NCBI GenBank assembly: GCA_947177185.1
Contig: CAMWTJ010000007.1
Coordinates: forward strand, 29,791-93,790
Direction: 5' to 3'
DNA from: an uncultured Porphyromonadaceae bacterium
GTDB taxonomy: Bacteria; Bacteroidota; Bacteroidia; Bacteroidales; Muribaculaceae
Length of the DNA stretch: 64,000 nucleotides
Shown piece after piece: positions 35,943-46,066 of this stretch. Below the pieces are notes generated by a model, which worked only from the letters and a program-made list of their open reading frames with translations, was not told the origin of the DNA and ran no database searches. Position 1 is the first letter of the stretch; every line of letters begins with the position of its first letter. Position numbers and translations under genes: made by a program.

Positions 35943-35974
35943 CAAAGTTAATAAAATATTCTGATTAAAACAAA
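35943..35974 (-). promoter_or_regulatory. Promoter of rpoD
   Basis: Minus strand TTTG (35971-35974), 20-bp spacer, TAACTTTG (35943-35950): a consensus match. Confidence 0.8.
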
Positions 35975-36010
35975 CCTTGAAGCCGTTTGTGGCTTAATCG
36001 ACGACGATTT

Positions 36011-36047
36011 CGCCGTGCAGGACAATCTTTTAACGTCCGGCACGGCG
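36011..36047 (-). other. Long hairpin between the NatB-like gene and rpoD
   Basis: Thirteen-bp stem with one mismatch (36011-36023 with 36035-36047). No T-run follows on either strand, so it is not a standard terminator, though it is the only candidate for the end of the natAB-like transcript. Confidence 0.45.
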
Positions 36048-36075
36048 AAAATATTGCGAAGACTGCGTGTTTTAA

Positions 36076-37325
36076 CTATTTATAGCGTGCCCAGCGCAGA
36101 AGTTCGGCCACAGAGGGTTTCTTGCCATACATGAATATGCCCACGCGGTAGATTTTGGCTGCTACCCAAACCATGCCTACGAACGACGCGTACAGCAGCA
36201 CCACCGACAGCCATATCTGCCAGGCCGGTATGCCGAACGGTATGCGGGCTATCATTACCATGGGTGAGGTGAACGGTATAATGGACGCCCACATGGCGAG
36301 CGACGACGACGGCGTCTGCACCACTGCCATGCTTATCACCATGCCCAGTATGATGGGTATGATGGCCACACTCTGCAGCTGCGAGGCATCCTGGATGTTG
36401 TCGACAGCCGAACCTACGGCGGCATATATGGAAGAGTAGAACAGATAGCCTCCGATGAGGAACAGCAGAATGTAGGCGAACAGCTGCATTATGTAGGCGG
36501 GCGAGCCGTACATGCCGAGGTCTATTCCTGCGCCGGATTCGGCCGCGCCGGCCACGAGCGGGAGCACCCACATCGAGCATGCCGTGAGCAGCACTCCCCA
36601 TATAAGTATCTGCGTTATGGCCACGAGGCCAATGCCCACGATTTTGCCCATCATGAGTGATGTCGGGTTGACGCTGCTTACCACTATCTCCAGCACACGG
36701 TTGTTTTTCTCCTCAATAATGCTGGTCATTACCATCTGCCCGTACAGCATGATGAACATATAGAGCATGAGCGACATGAACATGCCCACTATGTAGCTTG
36801 CGAGCGACGATGTTTCGGACGCGTCGTCGCCCTCGGATATGCGGTACGTGTCGAGGTCGACGTTTACCTGTATCTCCTTCAGAATACCGGCGAGGTTTTC
36901 TATGTCGTAGCCCTTGAGGCGCTCGCCTTCTATGATGCTTTCGAGCTGAGAGCTGATGGAGCGCTCTGTCTGCATGGATGCGGCTTCATGGCTGTAGAAG
37001 CGTATGTCGTCGGGGCGGCTTACGGCGTCGGGGCCTATCACGAGCACCGCGTCGTAGCTCTTGTCGGCCATGGCGCTTTTCTGGTCCGAGTCCACGCACA
37101 GGAAGCGGAGTTCGCCATCGGACTGGAGGTGTCGGCCTATCTGCTGCTGCGACTGGTCCACGATGGCGACGGTCTTGTTTTCGGGCCCGCTGAACACGGC
37201 CACAAGAGCAGGCGTGAGCATAAGGCCTATCATGAATATAGGCATCAGCAGCGTGCTGATGATGAAGCTCTTGCGCTGGACGCGCTCGAGGTATTCGCGA
37301 CGGATTACTATAGCGAGTGGTGAGT

Positions 37326-37329
<4 letters not shown>
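36076..37329 (-). CDS. ABC-2 type exporter permease (NatB-like)
   Basis: A 417-aa membrane protein: an N-terminal helix (about 22-45), a periplasmic domain (50-175), then five helices (about 180-400). It has the IREYLERVQRKSFIISTL start and NRVLEIVVSSVNPTSLMMGKI signature common in NatB/ABC2_membrane_3 proteins. With the upstream ATPase (4-nt overlap) it forms a two-gene exporter; sodium is the textbook NatAB substrate but lipids or drugs are equally possible here. Confidence 0.85.
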
Positions 37330-38273
<944 letters not shown>

Positions 38274-38377
38274 TGCTTTTGTTGTGATGATTTTTGTAAT
38301 TAGACGCGCGAATATGGTAAAAATTACATCTGCCGGCCTAAATAGAGCAATATTTTTATGAAACGAGCCGGCACCCG

Positions 38378-38409
38378 TTTGCATCATAGTGTAAAATTTT
38401 GTAATTTTG
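38378..38409 (+). promoter_or_regulatory. Promoter of the MFS transporter gene
   Basis: TTTG (38378-38381), 20-bp spacer, TAATTTTG (38402-38409), 32 bp before the ATG at 38442. Confidence 0.8.
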
Positions 38410-38441
38410 CGTATCAATTATATCATACTTACATAATTCCC

Positions 38442-40262
38442 ATGAATAACCAAAAAGATTTGGGCTTTTGGAAGCTGTGGAATCTCAGTTTCGGATTTTT
38501 CGGTGTTCAGATAGCCTACGCCCTTCAGAGCTCGCAGGTGAGCCGAATATTCAGCACGATAGGGGCGGACCCGCACGACTTGAGCTATTTTTGGATACTC
38601 CCTCCGCTGATGGGGCTGATAGTGCAGCCCATAGTAGGCGCGGCGAGCGACCGCACGTGGAACCGCCTGGGGCGTCGCCTGCCATATCTGCTCGCCGGCG
38701 CGCTTGTAGCGATAGTGGTGATGTGTTTTCTTCCTAATTCCGGCTCGCTCGGCCTTGGCGTTTCGCAGGCCATCATTTTCGGACTCGTGATGCTGATGTT
38801 TCTTGATACAAGCATCAATATGGCCATGCAGCCGTTCAAGATGCTTGTGGGAGATATGGTCAATGAGCGGCAGAAAGGGTTGGCCTACAGCATACAGAGC
38901 TTTCTGTGTAATGCCGGCTCGGTGGTGGGCTATATCACTCCCATACTGCTTGCGCTCTTTCTGAGCAACACGGCGCCGGCCGGCGAGGTGCCGCCCACGG
39001 TGACAGGCGCTTTCTATATAGGAGCCGCCATCCTGCTGCTGTGCGTGGTGTACACGTTCGCCAAAGTGAAAGAAATGAATCCCGCTGAATATGCCGCCTA
39101 CCACGGCATAGAGGCTACGACGGCCACGCGCAAGGGAGGCCCGGGCATGCTGCGGCTTTTGGCACGCGCACCCAAGGTGTTCTGGACCGTGGGTCTTGTG
39201 CAGTTCTTCTGCTGGAGCGCGTTTCTGTATATGTGGACCTACAGCACCGACGCGATTGCGAGCCATGCCTATGACGCACCTTCGTGCCAGAAGGTGACGG
39301 GACTTGTGGTAGACGGCCGTGAGTATAGCGACAAATATGTGTTCAACGGCCGGCAGCCTGTAGTGGCCGACGGCCGACTCGTAATGGCCGGAATCGAGGT
39401 GGACGGCGACTTTCTGCAGCCTGAAGTAGTGGCAGTCAACGGCGACACCATTATCAGCGGCGGGGTGCCCGTGTCCGACGGCGGTATCGATAAGGTAGCC
39501 CCGCATCGCGGATTCTTTGCCGCGTCGGGCGATGTGATTATGATAGATGGCGTGCAGGTGCATGTCGACAGTTCTGCCGCCACCGTGTCGGCTTTGTCGC
39601 TTATAGAGCCCGGAACGGTGCTCACGCTGGCCCATATAGCCACGCGCGACAATGCTTCCGGCAGCTACATACTCGACCAGACATCCGAACTGCCGGCCGT
39701 AAGCCGGCCGCACGAACTGCAGGTCAGCTACACCACGGTGCTTAATGCGGCAAGCGCGCAGTATCAGAACGCAGGCGACTGGAACGGCGTACTGCTGGCC
39801 ATTCAGGCCATAGCCGCGGTGGTATGGGCAGCTGTGCTCGCCACGTTCCGCCGGCGCAAGCTGGGCTATTCAGTGAGTCTGCTCATCGGAGCCGTGGGCT
39901 TCATATCGGTGTATTTCATACACTCGCCCGTGCTGCTGAGCGTTAGCTACGCTCTGATGGGATGCGCTTGGGCTGCCATGCTTGCTATGCCGTTCACGAT
40001 TCTTACCAACGCGCTGAGCGGCGACCATATAGGCACCTACCTCGGGCTGTTCAACTGCACCATTTGCGTGCCGCAGATTGTGGCAGCTCTTTGTGGCGGC
40101 CTGGTGCTCGGTCTTTTCCCTCCCGGTGCCAACGGCGCTCCGCAGACGGTGTTTATGCTCGTGGTGAGCGGCGTGCTGCTGCTGTGCGGCGCACTGGCCG
40201 TGTGGAACATACGCGAAACCTTCGGCGGCGCCCGCTCCAAAACATCCGCTGCGGAACAGTAG
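38442..40262 (+). CDS. MFS sugar transporter (SLC45-like) with a large inserted domain
   Basis: The start at 38442 (MNNQKDLGFW) gives 606 aa. The N-terminal block SFGFFGVQIAYALQ and DRTWNRLGRRLPYLL mark the SLC45/GPH-like sugar porters usual in Bacteroidota (about 450 aa, 12 helices). Between helix 7 (about 247-266) and helix 8 (about 448-468) lies an inserted, mostly beta-predicted segment at 279-435 with repeated V-x-G-x-x-V/I turns; it should face the periplasm. Probable substrates are maltose-type or other alpha-glucosides. A terminator follows. Confidence 0.85.
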   Translation: MNNQKDLGFWKLWNLSFGFFGVQIAYALQSSQVSRIFSTIGADPHDLSYFWILPPLMGLIVQPIVGAASDRTWNRLGRRLPYLLAGALVAIVVMCFLPNSGSLGLGVSQAIIFGLVMLMFLDTSINMAMQPFKMLVGDMVNERQKGLAYSIQSFLCNAGSVVGYITPILLALFLSNTAPAGEVPPTVTGAFYIGAAILLLCVVYTFAKVKEMNPAEYAAYHGIEATTATRKGGPGMLRLLARAPKVFWTVGLVQFFCWSAFLYMWTYSTDAIASHAYDAPSCQKVTGLVVDGREYSDKYVFNGRQPVVADGRLVMAGIEVDGDFLQPEVVAVNGDTIISGGVPVSDGGIDKVAPHRGFFAASGDVIMIDGVQVHVDSSAATVSALSLIEPGTVLTLAHIATRDNASGSYILDQTSELPAVSRPHELQVSYTTVLNAASAQYQNAGDWNGVLLAIQAIAAVVWAAVLATFRRRKLGYSVSLLIGAVGFISVYFIHSPVLLSVSYALMGCAWAAMLAMPFTILTNALSGDHIGTYLGLFNCTICVPQIVAALCGGLVLGLFPPGANGAPQTVFMLVVSGVLLLCGALAVWNIRETFGGARSKTSAAEQ

Positions 40263-40299
40263 CCCGAAGGACGGCGCGCATTGTCAGCGCATAACTTTT

Positions 40300-40343
40300 A
40301 TAAGTGCGGGAGCGTTAAGGCAAAACACTCCCGCACTTATTTG
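40300..40343 (+). terminator. Terminator-like hairpin after the MFS gene
   Basis: Perfect 13-bp stem (40300-40312 with 40328-40340), 15-nt loop; the T-run is short. Confidence 0.65.
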
Positions 40344-40371
40344 CACAATTACTTGAATTGTTCAGGGCAAA

Positions 40372-40418
40372 TTTGAGCCGGAATTAGTTGATAATTTTGA
40401 AAAAAATTGCGTACTTTG
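40372..40418 (+). promoter_or_regulatory. Promoter region of pfp, two overlapping candidates
   Basis: Either TTTG (40372-40375) with TAATTTTG (40392-40399, 16-bp spacer) or TTG (40388-40390) with GTACTTTG (40411-40418, 20-bp spacer). Confidence 0.45.
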
Positions 40419-40469
40419 CACTCAAATTTGCAAATGCAATATAATAACATCTAAATATATCACCCATTC

Positions 40470-42116
40470 ATGAAAAAGAGTGCACTGCAAAAGGCCCGTG
40501 CGGCCTATCAGCCCAAACTCCCCATTGTGCTGACCGGCGCGGTCAAGGCTGTTGAGGGCAAACCCACCGAATCCGTTGCCGACCAGGACGAAATCAAGGC
40601 CCTGTTCCCCAATACCTACGGCCTGCCCGAACTGAAATTTGAAAAAGACCCCAACCCCGCGCAGCAGAAACCTGTGAACGTGGGTGTGATACTGTCGGGC
40701 GGTCAGGCTCCCGGCGGCCACAACGTGATTTCCGGCATCTTCGACGGCATCAAGAAAATCCACCGCGACAGCCATCTCTACGGCTTCCTCATGGGCCCCG
40801 GCGGTTTTGTAGACCACAAATACGTTGAGCTCACCGCTACCATCATCGACGAATACCGCAACACAGGCGGTTTCGACATCATCGGTTCCGGCCGCACCAA
40901 GCTCGAAACTGTAGAGCAGTTCAACAGCGGTCTTGAGATACTCAAGGAACTCGGCATCACCGCCCTCGTAATCATCGGCGGCGACGACTCCAACACCAAT
41001 GCCGCAGTGCTCGCCGAATACTACAAGAGCATCAACGCCGGCGTGCAGGTAATAGGCTGCCCCAAGACCATCGACGGCGACCTCAAGAACGAATGGATTG
41101 AAACATCGTTCGGCTTCGACACCGCCACCAAGGTGTACAGCGAAGTTATCGGCAACATCCAGCGCGACTGCAACTCTGCCAAGAAATATTACCATTTCAT
41201 CAAACTCATGGGCCGTTCGGCAAGCCACATCGCCCTCGAGTGCGCCCTGCAGACCCAGCCTAACATCTGCATTATCTCCGAGGAGGTTGAAGCCAAGAAC
41301 ATGACCCTGCAGGAAGTGGTCAACGGCATTGCCGACATCGTGGCAGCCCGCGCCGCCGAAGGCAAGAATTTCGGAACGGTGCTCATCCCCGAAGGCCTCA
41401 TCGAATTTATCCCCGCTATCAAGAAGCTCATAGCCGAGCTCAACGACATGCTGGCCGGCGACACCGCCGTAGCCACTATGGAGCGCAAGGACGTGCGCGC
41501 ATACGTAATGAGCAAGCTCTCCGCCGACAACGCCGCCACCTATGCCTCGCTGCCTGAGGACGTGGCCCTTCAGCTCTCGCTCGACCGCGACCCGCACGGC
41601 AACGTGCAGGTTTCGCTCATCGAAACCGAAAAGCTGCTCAGCGCCATGGTGGCAACGCGCCTCAAAGAGATGCACGCCGAAGGTCGCTTCAACGGCAAAT
41701 TCTCGGCTCAGCACCATTTCTTCGGCTACGAAGGCCGCTGCGCCGATCCCTCCAATTTCGACGCCGACTACTGCTATGCTCTCGGCTTCAACGCTGCATG
41801 CCTTATCAACGCCGGCGTCACCGGCTATATGTCGAGCGTGAGCAACCTCACCAAGCCCAGCGTGCAGTGGAACGCCGGCGGCATACCCGTGACCATGATG
41901 CTCAACATGGAGCGTCGCCACGGCGAAATGAAGCCCGTAATCCAAAAGGCGCTCGTGCGTCTGGACGGCGCGCCCTTCCAGAAATTCGCCGCTCAGCGCG
42001 ACCAGTGGGCGCTCAACACTTGCTACGTGTATCCCGGCCCCATACAGTATTTCGGTCCGGCCGAAGTGTGCGACCAGCCCTCTCTGACTCTTCAGGCCGA
42101 GCAGCACAGCTTCTGA
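40470..42116 (+). CDS. pfp: PPi-dependent 6-phosphofructokinase
   Basis: Reversible phosphorylation of fructose-6-phosphate using pyrophosphate rather than ATP, saving ATP in anaerobic glycolysis. 548 aa, the long clade II form. Diagnostic residues: GGQAPGGHN near 77, GGDDSNTNA (the GGDD that selects PPi over ATP) near 170, [10 protein letters not shown] and [11 protein letters not shown]. Full length and monocistronic. It supplies fructose-1,6-bisphosphate to the aldolase at 1 kb. Confidence 0.95.
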   Translation: MKKSALQKARAAYQPKLPIVLTGAVKAVEGKPTESVADQDEIKALFPNTYGLPELKFEKDPNPAQQKPVNVGVILSGGQAPGGHNVISGIFDGIKKIHRDSHLYGFLMGPGGFVDHKYVELTATIIDEYRNTGGFDIIGSGRTKLETVEQFNSGLEILKELGITALVIIGGDDSNTNAAVLAEYYKSINAGVQVIGCPKTIDGDLKNEWIETSFGFDTATKVYSEVIGNIQRDCNSAKKYYHFIKLMGRSASHIALECALQTQPNICIISEEVEAKNMTLQEVVNGIADIVAARAAEGKNFGTVLIPEGLIEFIPAIKKLIAELNDMLAGDTAVATMERKDVRAYVMSKLSADNAATYASLPEDVALQLSLDRDPHGNVQVSLIETEKLLSAMVATRLKEMHAEGRFNGKFSAQHHFFGYEGRCADPSNFDADYCYALGFNAACLINAGVTGYMSSVSNLTKPSVQWNAGGIPVTMMLNMERRHGEMKPVIQKALVRLDGAPFQKFAAQRDQWALNTCYVYPGPIQYFGPAEVCDQPSLTLQAEQHSF

Positions 42117-42198
42117 ACCGACGCCTGCTGAACGCAGAACTACCACACGCGGCCGCGTGAAAACAACGGCCGCATAAAGACCCGAATCACAGCTTGCA

Positions 42199-42243
42199 AA
42201 GCCTGCCCGGGGGAGCGACAAACGCTCTTGGCAGGCTTTTTTT
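42199..42243 (+). terminator. Intrinsic terminator after pfp
   Basis: Outer 9-bp stem (42199-42207 with 42230-42238), inner 5-bp GAGCG/CGCTC stem, and a long T-run. Confidence 0.9.
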
Positions 42244-42265
42244 ATGTTTTTACGTGAATAATTGC

Positions 42266-42273
42266 TAACTTTG
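42266..42273 (+). promoter_or_regulatory. -7 element of the lipid kinase / type IX operon
   Basis: TAACTTTG at 42266-42273. No other clear promoter is seen before porT at 44316, so this may drive everything to gldN. Confidence 0.6.
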
Positions 42274-42297
42274 TAGCATATCTGCGAACACGTCACT

Positions 42298-43269
42298 ATG
42301 CATAAACTGCTGCTGATAATTAATCCTGTTTCGGGCACCACGTCTAAAAAAGGTGTGGCCGAACGAATTGAGCGTCGTCTGGCCGATGCCGGCTATGATG
42401 TGTCTACGGAGTATACAACCTGCGCGGGTGATGCCACGCGGCTCGCGCGACTTGCCGTGGAGCGAGGCATGTACGGCGTGCTGGCATGCGGCGGCGACGG
42501 CACGGTGAATGAAACCGCCCGCGCGCTGTGCAACACACCCGTTGCGCTCGGCATAATACCGACAGGAAGCGGCAACGGTCTGGCGCGTCATATAGAGATA
42601 CCTGTCGATGTGGACGGTTCGCTTGAAGTGATAGCAGCCGACCATGTGGTGTCGTGCGACTACGGGACGGTCAACGACAGACCGTTCTTCTGCACTTTCG
42701 GCGTAGGGTTCGATGCCGCCGTGAGCGACCATTTTGCGCGGCAGCACCGTCGCGGACTCATCACATATCTTAAAAGCGCCGTGCATGAGTTCATGCATTA
42801 TGATTCGGAACGCTACCGCATAGAAATAGATGGCCGTGAGTTCACGCGCGACGCATTTCTCGTGGTATGCTGCAATGCTTCGCAATACGGCAACAACGCC
42901 TTTATAGCGCCCGACGCCTCCATACGCGACGGTGTGCTCGACATAACTGTGGTGCGCGCCGGCAACCGTCTGCAGAAAGCGGTGCTCGGCTTCGATCTCA
43001 TGGCGGGTTTTATTGGCAAAAACGCGCTTGTGGAAACCGTTCGCGCGCGCCACGCGGTGATTACGCGCAGCAAGGCCGGCCCGGCTCACATCGACGGCGA
43101 GCCGCTTGCACTGGGCGAAAGGCTTGAAATAGCCTGCCATGCAGGTTCGCTCCGCATATTCACGAATCCGCACAAGGGCAATTTCACGCCGATAATCACG
43201 CCTATGCGCATGATGCTCAACGACCAGGCTCTTGCGTTGCGAAGGCTTATCGGCGGATACAAATCGTAG
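42298..43269 (+). CDS. Diacylglycerol kinase family lipid kinase (YegS/BmrU type)
   Basis: A 323-aa kinase with GGDGTVNE near 64-71 as the nucleotide-binding motif, IPTGSGNGLARH and the C-terminal IDGEPL segment of the DAGK catalytic superfamily. Its likely substrate is diacylglycerol, undecaprenol or a related lipid; sequence does not decide. The next gene starts 2 nt after its stop. Confidence 0.88.
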   Translation: MHKLLLIINPVSGTTSKKGVAERIERRLADAGYDVSTEYTTCAGDATRLARLAVERGMYGVLACGGDGTVNETARALCNTPVALGIIPTGSGNGLARHIEIPVDVDGSLEVIAADHVVSCDYGTVNDRPFFCTFGVGFDAAVSDHFARQHRRGLITYLKSAVHEFMHYDSERYRIEIDGREFTRDAFLVVCCNASQYGNNAFIAPDASIRDGVLDITVVRAGNRLQKAVLGFDLMAGFIGKNALVETVRARHAVITRSKAGPAHIDGEPLALGERLEIACHAGSLRIFTNPHKGNFTPIITPMRMMLNDQALALRRLIGGYKS

Positions 43270-43271
43270 TG

Positions 43272-44288
43272 ATGCGCACGCGAATCTCCTTTGTGATGCC
43301 GGCTTTCAATGCCGAGGCATACGTGGCTGAGGCTATTGACTCCATTGAGGCGCAGACGTGCTGCGACTGGGAGCTGGTGGTCGTGGACGATTGTTCTACC
43401 GACCGCACGGCGGAGATTGTGGCGTCGCGTGCCAAAGACAACGACCGGATAAAACTGCTTCGCACGGCCGAACCCTCCGGGAGCGCTTTTCTGCCGCGCA
43501 GGATAGCCATAGAGGCGGCGCAAGGGGAATTCGTGGTGGCTGTGGATGCCGACGACACAATAGCGCCTGATTATCTTGACCGTTTGCTCGCCGTGCAGAG
43601 TGCCACAGGAGCCGACGAGGTGGTGGCCCTCATGGTGGCTTACGAGCATCCGCACAGCCCCGTCACGCCGTGGCAGGCGCAGCAATGTGCCGATTTTGTG
43701 GTGCGCACGGGTCGGGAGTGCTTGCGTCTTACCCTCGACGGATGGTGCATAGGGCTGAACGGAGCTCTGATACGCCGCGACCTGATGGTCAGGGCGTACG
43801 GTCTTTATGGCGACAGGCCGGCCTACAGCTGCGCCGACGAGTTGCTCACGCGCATGCAGCTGTCGCTGGCAGAAAAGGTAGGTTTCACATCGGCGCGCTA
43901 CTACTATCGGTCGGCTCCCGACTCTGTTACGCGTCGCCGTGCGCGCAGCCGCTTCGATTTTCTGCTCAACAATCTGGCGCTTCTGGAATACACGCGCGAA
44001 ACGTACGGCGCGGAGTCGGAAGAGTATGCCTTGGCGCAGAGTCAGAATTTCCACGGTATGTTCGAAGCCTACAGGACCATAAGGCGTGGCTGCTATTCGC
44101 GCGCCGAACTTGGCGAGGAAGTGTGCGGCCTTATCCAGACGGCAAGGCAAGCGGTGGATTTCAGGCTGCTGAAAAAGCGTGTGAGTCCGCGCTATCATAT
44201 GCTGCTTCGTCAGCGCCTGCTGCCGGTGGGCCCGCTGCTGGCGCTGATTGACCGCGCCTTGCGCATAAAAAAGAATCATATACAATAA
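43272..44288 (+). CDS. Family 2 glycosyltransferase
   Basis: 338 aa from the ATG at 43272; a GTG at 43269 just before it overlaps the stop of the lipid kinase and is less likely. RISFVMPAFNAEAYVAEAID at 4-23, VVVDDCSTDRT, and the metal-binding VDADDT near 92. The basic C-terminus has a short hydrophobic helix (LLPVGPLLALIDRAL) that may bind the membrane. It sits between the lipid kinase and porT, so a link to glycolipids or to glycosylation of type IX cargo is possible but unproven. Confidence 0.87.
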   Translation: MRTRISFVMPAFNAEAYVAEAIDSIEAQTCCDWELVVVDDCSTDRTAEIVASRAKDNDRIKLLRTAEPSGSAFLPRRIAIEAAQGEFVVAVDADDTIAPDYLDRLLAVQSATGADEVVALMVAYEHPHSPVTPWQAQQCADFVVRTGRECLRLTLDGWCIGLNGALIRRDLMVRAYGLYGDRPAYSCADELLTRMQLSLAEKVGFTSARYYYRSAPDSVTRRRARSRFDFLLNNLALLEYTRETYGAESEEYALAQSQNFHGMFEAYRTIRRGCYSRAELGEEVCGLIQTARQAVDFRLLKKRVSPRYHMLLRQRLLPVGPLLALIDRALRIKKNHIQ

Positions 44289-44315
44289 ATAGGGCATCGG
44301 TCCGTTTTATTGTTG

Positions 44316-45038
44316 ATGAAAGTAATCCGAACGATATTGCTTTGTGTTGCAGTTGCCGTGTCTGCCGCCGGCGTCAGTGCGCGTGATTTCAACGACAAGC
44401 TGATGAATCGTCCGTACGCCGATTCGCGACGTGTGCACCTCGGCTTCTCCATCGGAGTACACTCCGAGGACCTGCGGCTCAAGCACAACGGATTCATAAC
44501 CGAGCAGGGCGAGGAATGGCGTGTGGAGCAGCCCGGCTATCAGCCCGGATTCTGTGTCAACGGGCTGGTGGATTTCCGCCTCAGCACATATTTTTCCGTA
44601 CGTTTTTCGCCCGGCATGTATTTCGGAACGCGCGATTTGCGCTTCAAGGAACTGAACAGCGGCGCCATGGAGCGCCAAAGCGTCAAGAGCACGTTTGTGG
44701 TGCTGCCGGTGGATTTCAAAGCCGCAGCGCTTCGCTATCGCAATACGAGGCCATACGCCGTGGCGGGTGTTATGCCCGCGTTTGATGTGTCGAAACGCCG
44801 CACCAGCGAGCTTGTGCAGCTCAAGGGCAGCGACCTGTATCTGAGCGTAGGCTTCGGATGCGATTTTTACCTGCCATATTTCAAATTTATTCCCGAGGTG
44901 AAATTCTGCTTCGGGATGGCCGATGTGTTGCGCCACGACCGTCCTGATCTTGAGGACGACCCGGCAATGATGCGCTACACTCAGTCGCTCAAAAAAGCGA
45001 CATCCAAAATGATAGTCCTAACGTTTTATTTCGAATAA
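44316..45038 (+). CDS. porT: PorT, outer-membrane protein of type IX secretion
   Basis: The ATG at 44316 follows an in-frame TTG pair and yields a signal peptide (about 1-24, cleavage after VSA). The 240-aa product is a predicted eight-stranded outer-membrane barrel with the NRPYADSRRVHLGFSIG block (33-49) recognisable from PorT, and an aromatic last residue pair (FYFE). PorT is essential for export by the type IX system in Porphyromonas. porP follows after 3 nt. Confidence 0.82.
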   Translation: MKVIRTILLCVAVAVSAAGVSARDFNDKLMNRPYADSRRVHLGFSIGVHSEDLRLKHNGFITEQGEEWRVEQPGYQPGFCVNGLVDFRLSTYFSVRFSPGMYFGTRDLRFKELNSGAMERQSVKSTFVVLPVDFKAAALRYRNTRPYAVAGVMPAFDVSKRRTSELVQLKGSDLYLSVGFGCDFYLPYFKFIPEVKFCFGMADVLRHDRPDLEDDPAMMRYTQSLKKATSKMIVLTFYFE

Positions 45039-45041
45039 CCG

Positions 45042-46061
45042 ATGCGCGCACACAGATTTATATCGCTTTTGGTAATGCTGTGCGTGGCATGTGTGGCAAT
45101 GCGCGCGCAGACCGACGCCCTGCTGTCGCAGCCCTATGCCGCCCCGACGCTTTACGATCCGTCGATGGCAGGCAGCTCAGAGCTGTTGCGCATACGCGCC
45201 GGAGGGCGCCTTCAGTGGGTGGGCATAGACAATGCGCCCGCCACCTTTATGGCCACAGCCGATATGCCATTCCGTTTTCTTGGCAAGAATTTCGGAGTAG
45301 GAGCTGTGGTCATGCAGGAGAGCATGGGCCTGTATTCCACGTTTGCCGCCGGCGCTCAGATAGGCTACCGCCTCCGCAAGTTTGGAGGTGAATTTGCCGT
45401 GGGAATTCAGCTTGGCATGTACGACCAGGGATTTCGCGGCTCGGAGGTGGTGCTGCCTGACGACGACGAGTTTCATGAAGGCGCCGACGACGGCCTGCCT
45501 ACCTCCGATGTGCATGGCACCGCTTTCGACATGGCTGCAGGCATATCGTACACACACAAATATTTCAGCGCCGGAGTTTCATGCACGCACATCGGTTCGC
45601 CCACGCTCACACTGTCCACCGACACCGGGGGTGGCTCTGCAAGCCGCGCGGCGGGAGATGGCGGCGAATCGGCCTCGGGCGAGCGCGTGTACGAATACAC
45701 AGCCCGTCGCACCCTCTATTTTCATGCCGAAGGCAATATTCCCGTAAAAAACACGTTATTCGATATATTGCCCTCGGTGGTGGTCGCTTCCGATTTCACA
45801 AACACCTCGGCTGTAGTGTCAGCGCGTGCCCGGTATCGCAAATTTCTGAATTTCGGTGTCGGCTACCGATGGAACGAAGCTCTGATAGTCACACTCGGAG
45901 CTGAGTTTAAGAATTTTTTCATAGGCTACAGTTTCGACTACTCAACGAGTGCGATAGCCAAGGCATCGTCCGGCAGTCATGAATTGTGGATTGGCTACAG
46001 TCTGCGTATCGACAACGGACCAAAGAACAAGAACAAGCACAAAAGCATCCGCATAATGTAA
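45042..46061 (+). CDS. porP: PorP/SprF-family type IX outer-membrane protein
   Basis: 339 aa with signal peptide (about 1-22, MRAQT cleavage), then the PorP/SprF signature: SQPYAAPTLYDPSMAGSSE, GGRLQWVGIDNAP and a barrel with many alternating strands. PorP works with PorK/N at the outer membrane; the PorE-type protein may anchor it to peptidoglycan. An extra Gly/Ser/Ala-rich loop (about 196-212) lies in one extracellular turn. Co-transcribed with porT and gldK. Confidence 0.9.
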   Translation: MRAHRFISLLVMLCVACVAMRAQTDALLSQPYAAPTLYDPSMAGSSELLRIRAGGRLQWVGIDNAPATFMATADMPFRFLGKNFGVGAVVMQESMGLYSTFAAGAQIGYRLRKFGGEFAVGIQLGMYDQGFRGSEVVLPDDDEFHEGADDGLPTSDVHGTAFDMAAGISYTHKYFSAGVSCTHIGSPTLTLSTDTGGGSASRAAGDGGESASGERVYEYTARRTLYFHAEGNIPVKNTLFDILPSVVVASDFTNTSAVVSARARYRKFLNFGVGYRWNEALIVTLGAEFKNFFIGYSFDYSTSAIAKASSGSHELWIGYSLRIDNGPKNKNKHKSIRIM

Positions 46062-46066
46062 AGAAT

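Noticed and set aside
43269..43271. GTG start for the glycosyltransferase after the lipid kinase
   Set aside because: The ATG at 43272 immediately after it is a better start and the GTG overlaps the kinase stop codon.
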